This document shows positions 36,686 to 45,200 of a DNA stretch of 64,000 nt, piece by piece. Numbering within the stretch: the stretch's first letter is position 1; every line of letters begins with the position of its first letter. The notes under the pieces were generated by a model. The model searched no databases. It was not told the DNA's origin and saw only the letters and a program-made list of their open reading frames with translations. The position numbers and the translations under genes are program-made. This DNA comes from Nostoc sp. TCL240-02. Its GTDB lineage: Bacteria; Cyanobacteriota; Cyanobacteriia; Cyanobacteriales; Nostocaceae. The stretch covers positions 7,497,001 through 7,561,000 of the forward strand of contig NZ_CP040094.1 of assembly GCF_013343235.1 (NCBI RefSeq), given 5' to 3'.

Positions 36686-36907
36686 AAAACCCATGATTTT
36701 GTACAAGTAGCGCTTTGAACCGTATTGGATTATCAGGTAGGGGCATAAGACAATACGGTTCGGTTAAAGGGGAAAGTTTTAAATACATCCTTTACCCTTT
36801 CCCTAGACCACAAGGAAAAGGAAAAATGCTTATCCAAACCGTATGGGGGTTCAAATTGTTTATGCTATCAACTTAAGCAAAATCAAAGCTTTCAGTATCA
36901 ACCTGGG

Positions 36908-37002
36908 TAGAGACGCAAAATCGATTTGTTTCATCAAAGATTTATGTTTGACTATCCAAGGGATGCTTTATCACCAAAAGCTCAATATATGCTTGTAGAG
37001 TA
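36908..37002. repeat. Left copy of a ~95-bp imperfect direct repeat (helicase tail + P450 tail)
   Basis: This stretch aligns with 46884-46978, with roughly three quarters of bases identical and one single-base indel. Shared words include AAAATCGA, TTGTTTCATCAA, TTTATGTTTGACT, GGGATG, CTCAATATATGCTT and TAGAG. Its first third matches the last codons of the helicase gene (plus strand, readable as NRFVSSKIYV then stop). Its remainder is the last ~20 codons of the P450 gene on the minus strand. The two copies enclose the P450-Rieske-TetR-Uma2-helicase module. Confidence 0.8.
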
Positions 37003-37284
37003 TCTTTAATTTTAGAAGGCTGACGAACTGGAGCGATCGCAGAATAATCCGGTTTTACTGTCCAGTCGTAATGGCGAAGTAGTGTGGAAAGCACAATTTT
37101 CATTTCCATCTGGGCAAATTCCATACCTAAACAGCTGTGCGAACCATGACCAAAACCCACTAATGCTAAGGGATGTTTCTTATCTTCTTCACGAGGTGGT
37201 GCAAAGCGATCGGGGTCGAAGCGATCGGGTTCGGTGTACAGTTCTGGTAAACGGTGAGTCAGCATCGGCGAAATAGTCACAAAC
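36942..37284 (-). pseudogene. Cytochrome P450 (CYP120-like), 3' part cut off by IS4-family element
   Basis: About 110 codons downstream of the insertion: ISPMLTHRLPELYTEPDRF, then the haem-binding loop FGHGSHSCLG with the axial cysteine ligand, and the C-terminal strand. It continues the reading of the 5' part at 38466-39496. Joined, and counting the target duplication once, the enzyme would be 455 residues, the usual CYP120 size. Separated from the N-terminal part it has no start and cannot bind haem in a working enzyme. Confidence 0.85.
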
Positions 37285-37320
37285 CAGAAGTGTTGAATGT
37301 TAAGAAAAATCCGATAAAAA

Positions 37321-37348
37321 TAGCCCAAAATATGGTAGTTTTGGGCTA
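37321..37348. other. Subterminal hairpin of the IS element
   Basis: TAGCCCAAAA and TTTTGGGCTA are perfect ten-base arms around an eight-base loop, just before the transposase start. Such hairpins in insertion sequences can hide the start from transcripts entering from outside; that role is inference. Confidence 0.6.
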
Positions 37349-37367
37349 AGGCTTAAAATATATTAGT

Positions 37368-38396
37368 TTGATTGTGATTATAAATTCATTTCCCAAAATT
37401 GTCAAAGATATACTGAAAAGCCTGCCAAAAAACGATTATCCAGTATTGAACAGTCGTCTGTTTTTTGAGTGCTGGCTATCCTATGCCCTGGATAACAGCT
37501 TAACAAGTATGCGAGATTTGTTTAACAGATTAAATAACAATTGTTTTGAGGTAGATATTTCTACTTTCTCTAAAGCAAATTTACATCGAAGCCAAAAACC
37601 TTTTCAAGAGATTTACCAAAAATTAAATGAATTAGTACAGAAGAAAGTTCAAAAAAAGTTACACAATAAATATGCAATTTGTCCAATAGATTCAACAATT
37701 ATTACTCTCACAAGTAAATTGTTATGGGTACTAGGTCATCATCAAGTCAAGCTGTTTAGTTCCTTAAATCTCTCCACAGGAAGCCCAGAAGATAACTTCA
37801 TCAATTTTGGACATGACCATGATTATAAATTTGGTTCCAAAATGATGTCTAGTCTCCCAATAAATGCTGTTGGAGTAATGGATAGGGGTTTTGCTGGATT
37901 AAAATTTATCCAAGAATTAGTACAAGAAAACAAATATTTTGTTTTGCGGATAAAAAACAATTGGAAACTAGAATTTGATGGCTCAAATGGATTGGTCAAA
38001 GTTGGTGCATCTGATGATGCTCAAGCTTATAGAGTAATTAATTTCTGTGATTTAGAGACAAAAACCGAGTTTCGCTTAGTGACTAATTTACCAGAGTCGG
38101 GAGATGCAGCTGTTCATGATGATGAAATTAGGGATATTTATCGATTACGTTGGGGAGTTGAATTGTTGTGGAAGTTTTTAAAGATGCACTTAAAACTTGA
38201 CAAACTCATTACCAAAAACGTCAATGGTATTACCATACAAATTTACGTGAGCTTGATAGCCTATCTGATTTTACAGCTTTTATCTATTCCCGAACAATGG
38301 GGACATACACTATTAGATAAATTCCGCTATCTTCAATCTTGTATGTGTCAGAAAATCAGCTATGTTCATTGGTTTGAGGAGATGATGTTTTGCTGA
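37368..38396 (+). CDS. IS4-family DDE transposase
   Basis: 342 residues with the DDE triad in the IS4 arrangement: PIDSTIITLT (first D), GVMDRGFAG (second D) and the YREK signature in YRLRWGVELLWKFLK (E and K). The N-terminal part SRLFFECWLSYALDNSLTSM is typical of this group. It starts at TTG 37368 (no nearer ATG in frame). The frame is complete, so the element may be active. Confidence 0.9.
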   Translation: MIVIINSFPKIVKDILKSLPKNDYPVLNSRLFFECWLSYALDNSLTSMRDLFNRLNNNCFEVDISTFSKANLHRSQKPFQEIYQKLNELVQKKVQKKLHNKYAICPIDSTIITLTSKLLWVLGHHQVKLFSSLNLSTGSPEDNFINFGHDHDYKFGSKMMSSLPINAVGVMDRGFAGLKFIQELVQENKYFVLRIKNNWKLEFDGSNGLVKVGASDDAQAYRVINFCDLETKTEFRLVTNLPESGDAAVHDDEIRDIYRLRWGVELLWKFLKMHLKLDKLITKNVNGITIQIYVSLIAYLILQLLSIPEQWGHTLLDKFRYLQSCMCQKISYVHWFEEMMFC

Positions 38397-38465
38397 CTAA
38401 TTTAAGCTTTTGAGACTTAGTGTAACTAATAATGTAAAGTTTTGTATCAGCATTCAACATTTCTG

Positions 38466-39496
38466 GTCACAAACCAACCTGCTGGGATGCGATAGCCTCC
38501 ATACTCAATATCCTTGAGGACACCACGATTATAGGCATACACAGGCGGATAGAGTCTTTCTGCTTCTTTTAGTACGTTGGTTAACTGTGGAAATTGTTTG
38601 AGATGAGACAGGCTCAGGGGATTATTTCCCACAACTGTTAATTGTTCTTGGCGCAGCCGCTCTCGCCATTCTGGGTGATTACCTAATTCAAATATTACCC
38701 AAGTTAGTAATGAAGCTGTTGTCTCATGTCCAGCAAACAGCAATAGTAATGCTTCGTTGATTACCTGTGTTTCGCTCAACTTATTGCCGTCTTCATCAAC
38801 AGCCGCTAGTAGTAATCCCAAAACATCTTTTGATTCTTCTAAGTTACCCTGCTCGATACGTTGGGCGATTGCTTCACGCAAGAAAGCCACTAATTTACCC
38901 CTAGCATTTTGACCGCGACCATATAAAGTAAAAGGGAGATTCCATTTGAATATTGCCATGCTGCTATCTAACAGTTGTGTAAACCACTGACTGGTTTGCT
39001 CAACTTCGCTCTTGTTCTGACTTCCCAAAAATAGGCGAGTCGCAACCATCAGGGTAAGCTGACGGAAACTAGAATTTAAGGAAATCGTTCTCTGCTCTCC
39101 CCAATCTTTAAAGAAGTCTTGCACAATCTTTTGAATGGTATCGAAGTATGTAGCGATCGCTTTTCCGTGAAATGCTGGATACATTAAGCGACGAGTTAAC
39201 CGATGTTCTTCCCCATCTTGTAATAAAATATTATTGCCAAATGTTGATTCTAGGAAATACCACCCTATCTGCGACGACATATTTTCCGCTTGTTCCGCCA
39301 GTACCAACCGATTAGCACTAGGGCCAATTAAATAAGCACGTTTACGCCCCAAGACGCTCGTTTTAAAAACTGAACCATACTGCTGGAATCGTCGCCATAA
39401 ATACAACTCTGAATCCCGAAATATTTCCAAAGTCTCCCCCAAAATGGGTAAGCCATAGCTACCAGGAATTTCTTCGGCGGATTTTAGCTGCTGCAT
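38466..39496 (-). pseudogene. Cytochrome P450 (CYP120-like), 5' part up to the IS insertion
   Basis: About 345 native codons from ATG 39496: proline-rich start IPGSYGLPILGETLEIF, I-helix oxygen-binding AGHETTASLL near residue 255, and the ExxR pair in KEAERLYPPVYAYN near 307. The frame then enters the IS element at GWFVT and stops after four foreign codons (38447). CYP120 members are cyanobacterial retinoid/fatty-chain hydroxylases. It lies 76 bases behind the Rieske gene on the same strand, so the two probably formed one oxidative operon before the insertion. Confidence 0.88.
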
Positions 39497-39572
39497 ATTT
39501 AAGTACCTCTAGCAGGAATTAGCTACAGTATCTACTTAATTGTAAAGCGCAGTTAAGCTTTGTAAATCCAAA

Positions 39573-40526
39573 TTACCAATCACGGTAAAGTTTTTCTGCA
39601 TAGAACATAATCTCTTCATTTGGCAATTTAATTTTCGGTTTTTGCCGAGGATACAAACTCTCAACTGCACCTGTATCCTGTTCAATGACTGTGGCTGCTG
39701 CTTGTAAAACTGAGTTTTTAAACAGAAATTTCATCAAAGGATTAACTACTTTGGCATACATCAAAATAAACGTCTTGGTGATTTTTTCTGTTTCAGGGTA
39801 GAGAATATGAATTTGAGCAATATCACCAATCGGTGTTTTAGTAAAAAAACTAGTAGTTGAAGGAAAAGCGTATTTGAGTGTGTTATTGAGGTTTTTTGGT
39901 AAAATGCCTAAAATTGGGTTTTTTATAATTTCTTCTAGTGTATTATTATCTCTCCTCAAATCTTGTTTAATTGTGGCATAGTATCCTTTCTCTTCAAAAG
40001 AAGTGACATGGCAATATTTAATTTTAAATAGTTCTTTATGAGTCCCATTTTGATGGTTGTAGTCATAATTAACCATCAGATTACTCAAGAAGTTACCCTG
40101 AATACTTTTATCCCCAGTTACTCCAAGAAAATCGTATTCATCGACAATTTTTTGATGCAAATCTGGGATGGGTAATTTTGGCTCAAATCCAGCATAAGTC
40201 CAGATACAATCATTGCTAATAATTAGCTTTAATGGTTTGGTAATTGGCTGATTATCTTTTTTATCTCCTTGCTGTAGTCTGCCTTGTCCATCAAATTCTA
40301 GTGCATGAAAAGGGCAAGTAATAGTATCTCTTTCTTGGCAAACCCAGCCGTTTGATAATGGAGCTTGCATGTGTGGGCAGATGTTATCAAGGGCAAATAC
40401 TTCGCCTTTTGGGTTTTGCCAAATGACATAATCCTGTCCGTTTAAAGTGATTTTATTAGGTTTATTCACTCCTAATGTAGATTTGTGCGCGATTAACCAA
40501 GGCGCACCTGGTAAAATTGGTTCCAT
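39573..40526 (-). CDS. Rieske [2Fe-2S] oxygenase-type protein
   Basis: 317 residues. The Rieske cluster ligands are CPH and CPFH in ICPHMQAPLSNGWVC and TCPFHALEF (near residues 50-70). A catalytic domain follows in which DYNHQNGTHKELFKIKY may supply the mononuclear iron ligands. Relatives are ring-hydroxylating or chlorophyll/pheophorbide-type oxygenases; the substrate is unknown. ATG 40526 is chosen because GGAGG sits six bases upstream; the open frame extends 23 codons further without support. It heads the Rieske-P450 operon and faces the TetR gene. Confidence 0.85.
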   Translation of the reverse strand: MEPILPGAPWLIAHKSTLGVNKPNKITLNGQDYVIWQNPKGEVFALDNICPHMQAPLSNGWVCQERDTITCPFHALEFDGQGRLQQGDKKDNQPITKPLKLIISNDCIWTYAGFEPKLPIPDLHQKIVDEYDFLGVTGDKSIQGNFLSNLMVNYDYNHQNGTHKELFKIKYCHVTSFEEKGYYATIKQDLRRDNNTLEEIIKNPILGILPKNLNNTLKYAFPSTTSFFTKTPIGDIAQIHILYPETEKITKTFILMYAKVVNPLMKFLFKNSVLQAAATVIEQDTGAVESLYPRQKPKIKLPNEEIMFYAEKLYRDW

Positions 40527-40751
40527 TTTTCCTCCAAAATATTGATAATTTAATTTATTGAAGTTCGATAGATGCGTTAGCAAAAGGTAACGCAATCTTG
40601 GAAATTAAAAGTTGTGGACAAGCTGGTGTCAGTTGCCCTACATTGCTATTTTGAATGTCAATTGGGAAATTAAAGTCTTATCTGCAATGGACGAACTAAC
40701 ACTACCAAGCATTTACTTGGCTGACTTCGGCTACTGCATGGATGAGTTATA

Positions 40752-40777
40752 CAACTAACTAAAAATTTAGTTAGTTG
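40752..40777. promoter_or_regulatory. Perfect palindrome, probable TetR operator 1
   Basis: CAACTAACTAAA and TTTAGTTAGTTG are perfect 12-base arms around AA. It lies between the divergent Rieske and TetR genes, the classic place for an autoregulatory TetR operator. A second, weaker copy follows 38 bases later. Confidence 0.7.
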
Positions 40778-40815
40778 ATATTAATGTAATAAATTTCATT
40801 TTCTATGTCAACTAC

Positions 40816-40833
40816 TAACCAATTTTTTAGTTA
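40816..40833. promoter_or_regulatory. Imperfect palindrome, probable TetR operator 2
   Basis: TAACCAATTTTTTAGTTA shares the TAAC-AA...TT-GTTA arms of the perfect palindrome at 40752. It lies 30 bases before the TetR start, overlapping the likely promoter. Rest of the 336-base divergent region shows no further symmetry. Confidence 0.55.
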
Positions 40834-40862
40834 ATATATTTTCGTTATGATGATGGAGCAAC

Positions 40863-41519
40863 GTGGGTCGTTCAACGCAATCAAAATTTTCATCTAAAAA
40901 GCCGCGTCAGGTGCGTGATGCAGAAGCGACGAAAAAGCAGATTCTTGATGCGGCGGAAGCGGAGTTTGCCAGAAATGGACTTCAAGGGGCGCGGACAGAG
41001 GCGATCGCTAAAGGTGCTGGTGTCACCACAGCGATGATTTACTACTACTTCCAGAGCAAGGAAGGACTATACCAAGCTGTTCTGCAACGTCCGGCGGTGG
41101 AGATGCACGAAGGGTTAGGACAGCTAAATCTGGATCAGTTTCCACCAGAGGAGGCATTGAAGCTACTTGTTAAAGAAGCGATCGCTTATGAAGCTGCTCA
41201 CCCGCACAGAGGAATGCTTTGGTTTCAAGAAGCCAACCAAAATCAGGGAAAGTATTTCAAACAGGCAAACTGGCAAGAAAATTTTAGCTATCTCATCAAG
41301 ATTTTAGAGCGGGGGATGGCAGAAGGTTATTTCCGTCAGATTGATCCATTTCTCACCACTCTGCATATTATTGGGGTTTGTAATATGTACTTCAACGCTT
41401 ACGAAAACATCAAGCATACTAGACCCGATTTGCAACTGCTGAGTCCAGAAATGATTGAGCAGCATACTCAAGCAGCAGTTAATTTTATTGTGGCTGGGGT
41501 GCGACGTACTGGGAATTAG
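40863..41519 (+). CDS. TetR/AcrR family transcriptional regulator
   Basis: 218 residues. The N-terminal helix-turn-helix is clear: KKQILDAAEAEFARNGLQGA, EAIAKGAGVTTAMIYYYFQS and KEGLYQAVL (about 24-75). The C-terminal ligand domain is of the CerR/TetR_C type (HPHRGMLWFQEANQN). It starts at GTG 40863 with GGAG four bases before. Its target is probably the divergent Rieske-P450 operon and itself, given the two palindromes between them (inference). The inducing ligand may be the substrate of that pathway. Confidence 0.88.
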   Translation: MGRSTQSKFSSKKPRQVRDAEATKKQILDAAEAEFARNGLQGARTEAIAKGAGVTTAMIYYYFQSKEGLYQAVLQRPAVEMHEGLGQLNLDQFPPEEALKLLVKEAIAYEAAHPHRGMLWFQEANQNQGKYFKQANWQENFSYLIKILERGMAEGYFRQIDPFLTTLHIIGVCNMYFNAYENIKHTRPDLQLLSPEMIEQHTQAAVNFIVAGVRRTGN

Positions 41520-41547
41520 GTGATGAATATTGGGAAACTGCGATCGC

Positions 41548-42123
41548 TTAACTCAAAATCTGTGCTAAATCCAGTATAAATCCAGGCAATACATCCTCTC
41601 CTGATAAGCTAGTAGGCGATTGTAAAACCTCAACATGCTGTCCTTGGTGGTAAATTTCTACCTGTTGGTTTTGTGGATCAATCAGCCAGCCTAAACGCAT
41701 ACCGTTATCGATATACTCCTGCATTTTTTGTTGCACAGTCTTTAAGCTATCTGAAGCAGAGCGCAATTCTACGGCAAAATCAGGAGCCAGTGGTAGGAAT
41801 CTTGCGGGGTCTGGATTCAGGGCTTCTAATCGCTCCCGGCTTACCCAGGATGCATCAGGAGAACGATTTGCACCATTAGGGAGCTTGAAACCCGTTGAGG
41901 AGTCAAAAGCCAAACCTGTGCCATCAGCGTCAGCCCAATTACCTAAACGCTGTGTGAGTCTACTATTGCGATTTCCGCTTTCCCATCCAGTTGGGGGCAT
42001 GATAATTAATTCTCCCTCTGCCGTGCGCTCAAGTCGCAAATCTCGATTATTTTGACACAGTTGGAAGAACTGCTCATCTGTTAGTTCAATGGTGGGGCTG
42101 AGGTTCAGAATCAGGGCAGTCAT
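41548..42123 (-). CDS. Uma2 family (DUF820) putative endonuclease
   Basis: 191 residues of the PD-(D/E)XK-like Uma2 fold that is massively expanded in cyanobacteria. Landmarks are LTDEQFFQLCQNNRDLRLER, SPDASWVSRERLEAL, the acidic PDFAVELRSASDSL and the end GWLIDPQNQQVEIY. Catalysis has not been shown for most members, and the typical role is unknown; many sit near mobile DNA. It is a single gene convergent with the TetR gene. Confidence 0.88.
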   Translation of the reverse strand: MTALILNLSPTIELTDEQFFQLCQNNRDLRLERTAEGELIIMPPTGWESGNRNSRLTQRLGNWADADGTGLAFDSSTGFKLPNGANRSPDASWVSRERLEALNPDPARFLPLAPDFAVELRSASDSLKTVQQKMQEYIDNGMRLGWLIDPQNQQVEIYHQGQHVEVLQSPTSLSGEDVLPGFILDLAQILS

Positions 42124-42277
42124 AGTTGACTCTCAATCTTGCTAACTGTAGCGTAGCACTTGGTTGACATACTAGGTTGTTATTAATCTTTTAGTATTAA
42201 ATTTTACATATACTTTTAAAAGTATCTAAGTTAAAAGCTTATATTGTAAATCTGATTAATATTAGAGAGTATCTTAA

Positions 42278-45200
42278 ATGAAAGAAAGACAAAAAATCAC
42301 TAGATTTAACGGAATATCAAAGTGGTTATCTAACTCAGTTAGTGAATCTGAAGATAAGCGGTACACACATCGTCTGCTCAAAGAAGATAAAAGCCAACGA
42401 GATATAATTCTCAATGAATTAATATTAATCGTTCAAAAAGCCCATGAAGATGCTCGATATCGCCTTCGTAAATTAGCAGGAAATTCTCTCGCTCCATTTG
42501 CAGATTTTTCAGAAAGCAATCCCAGCGAAGGTTATTCGGAATGTCTTCACATCCAGACTCTTAAAGGTTTTTTTGGAGAAATATTTGCAGGAATTATTGC
42601 TGAAAACTTTTCTCCTTTTGAACATGATGACTGGGAAGTTCCTGCTTTCCTTTTTCGATTTCATCCAGTTGTGTTTCAGCATTTAGAATTTATAAATCAA
42701 ACTGGAGAAAGTGCCAAGAACCAACCTGGACGTACAGGTGATGATTGTCTTGCTTTTCGGCGTAATTTTGAAGGAGAAATAATTGGTTATTTGGCTTGTG
42801 AAGCTAAATGCACAGCGAAACATGATACAGATATGATATCTGAGGCGCATAAAAAAGCAAGTGCTGCAAATATAAAGTCAGTTGATATTTTGCAACTAAT
42901 AGAAATTCTACTAGATTATAATGATTCTTTTTCATCAGAATGGGTTAATGCTCTAAGACTTTTACGACAAGAAAAAAATAACCAAATTTATAAACGCTGC
43001 GATTTAGTTAGTTATATATGTGGTCAACATCCTGTCAAAAAATTAGCCTGGATATCCACCAATACAGCGCACGAAAAATATACAGGAGGAAGAAGACTTG
43101 AAGCAGTTGAAATTCACCTACATGAAGTTGAAAATCTTATTAAAACTGTCTATAATCAGCCAACAAGTACAACATATTCAGTAAATATTTCTACCCAGAC
43201 AGTTCAACAACCAGATGATGCAGAGTTTGCTTTTGCCACCTCTGATGTCATAGTAGAGGGTGAAGTTCTGCAAAATGAGATGACTCAACCAAGTAACGAA
43301 GTCATTGCTTTAGCGAAAGAACTACAAAATAGTCTTGCAGGTAGCAGACTAACACCAGCAATTGCAAAACTTTATAGCCAACATACTAGACTTCGCGCAG
43401 GAGGAAAGGGATTAATTGGGTGGCGAGAAGATGAAGCAGGTGAAAGATTAAATGATGCTATGCGCCTTATTGAGGCTGCATTTATCCAGCGAGAAGCTGG
43501 AGATATTAACTGGCGTAATGGAATGCTACGGGCTGGTGAGTTATTTGAATGGCTATCTCATCCCCAACTAAACCCGGATTTTTTACCAATTCGTTTACTT
43601 GCAGCAGCTGTGTATGAACTTGCTGGTTATCCTGCTAGAGCTGCGGGTTTACTCAATGAAGATATAAATGAGGGGATAGAGTCAGAAATTCTACGTTCTT
43701 TGCTAAAAGCTGATTTTCCCAGTTTATTGCAACAGCTGACAGAATATTGGGCAACTGCAACATCATCAAATTTCCAAACTGAAACAAGTCTTCTTTGGGA
43801 TGACAACGATACATCTGCTGACAGATTTAACAAATTGATTGTTAAAGAAACTGCTAGTTCTTTAGGAATTTTATGTGCAAAAATGCGCTGGGGGAATGAA
43901 TCAAGATTAGAAAAAGCTATTGAAAAACTTTCTGATATTGCTAAGGTGCTTCTTCATGGACATGACACTTATTCTTGGCTTTTAGGAAAATTGTGCGCTG
44001 AAGTTACGTCTGTATATATACAAACTTCTCTACGACATCATCTAGAATTGCTTTCTCAGATGATTACTCCAAATGGTAGAAATTTCTTAGAACGTTATTT
44101 ACGTCAAAGTTATCAAAAGTGTAAAGCTTTAGCATGGCGTTCTCAAATTTGTGGAATCGAACGACTAGCAACAGCAGAATCATTTGCGCTCTGTACCCCT
44201 ACAGGTTCAGGAAAAACAACGATAGCTGAAATTGCAATTTTGCAAAGTTTGTTTTTTGAAACAACAAACTCTAACAGCTTAAGTAACTCTGCTCCTTTAG
44301 TAATTTACTTAGTGCCAAGCAGAGCGCTTGCCACAGAAGTTGAATCAAGTTTGTCTCGTGTTTTAAAGCGCTCCACTAATAACAATGTCATAGTTACAGG
44401 GTTATATGGAGGTACTGACTGGGGGCCAACAGATGTATGGCTGACATCAGAACAGCCAACAGTTTTAATTTGCACTTATGAAAAAGCAGAAGCTTTGATG
44501 AAATTTTTAGGGACTCTATTTATCCGTAGAGTGTCGCTTATTGTACTTGATGAAGCCCATACAGTTCAATTTGATGGTAATAAAAATTCTTTGCAGAAAG
44601 CTGAAAATAGAGCCTTACGCTTGGAATCTTTAGGTGCAAGACTGTTTACCTATGTAGAACAAAATCACAGCCGAATTGTTGCGCTATCCGCTGTTGCTTC
44701 AGAAACAGAAGTAGCATTAGCAAGCTGGATAGAGAATCAAACCAATGCTAGCCCAGCAAAGACATATTACAGAAGTACACGCCAATTAATAGGCCGGCTT
44801 GAATGTCTCACAGGAAGAGGGTTTAGAATAAACTATGACTTACTTGATGGTAGAAGGTTAAGATTTGAGGAAGATGGTCAAGCCACACCCTTCATTCAGA
44901 GTCCATTTCTAACATATCCCCCTGCTGGTACATTAGAAACACACAAAAGTTCTGGAAAGCGTGTTCGCCCTTATCTATTCTGGACTGCTATGCACTTAGC
45001 ATCACCAGATGATAAAGTACAGCAACGAGCAGTACTGATTTCAATAACACAGCAAATTGGGGGTTATGCTGAGGATTTTTTGTATCTTTTAAATAAAAAA
45101 TGGGCAAAAATATCAAAGCCTTTCTTTTTTCAACCGCCTTCAGAACCAGAAAAAGTTAAAATTTGGGAGAATTGTTTAGACTCTTGTGAAGACTATTTTG

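Larger units (their letters stand above)
37285..38465 (+). mobile_element. IS4-family insertion sequence inside the P450 gene
   Basis: The element is about 1,181 bases. Its ends are imperfect inverted repeats, CAGAAGTGTTGAATGTT on the left and the complement of CAGAAATGTTGAATGCT on the right. GTCACAAAC(CA) flanks it on both sides (37276-37286 and 38466-38476), a 9-11-base target duplication as expected for IS4-type elements; two bases are ambiguous between duplication and element end. Both ends and the transposase are intact, so the insertion is probably recent. Confidence 0.92.
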
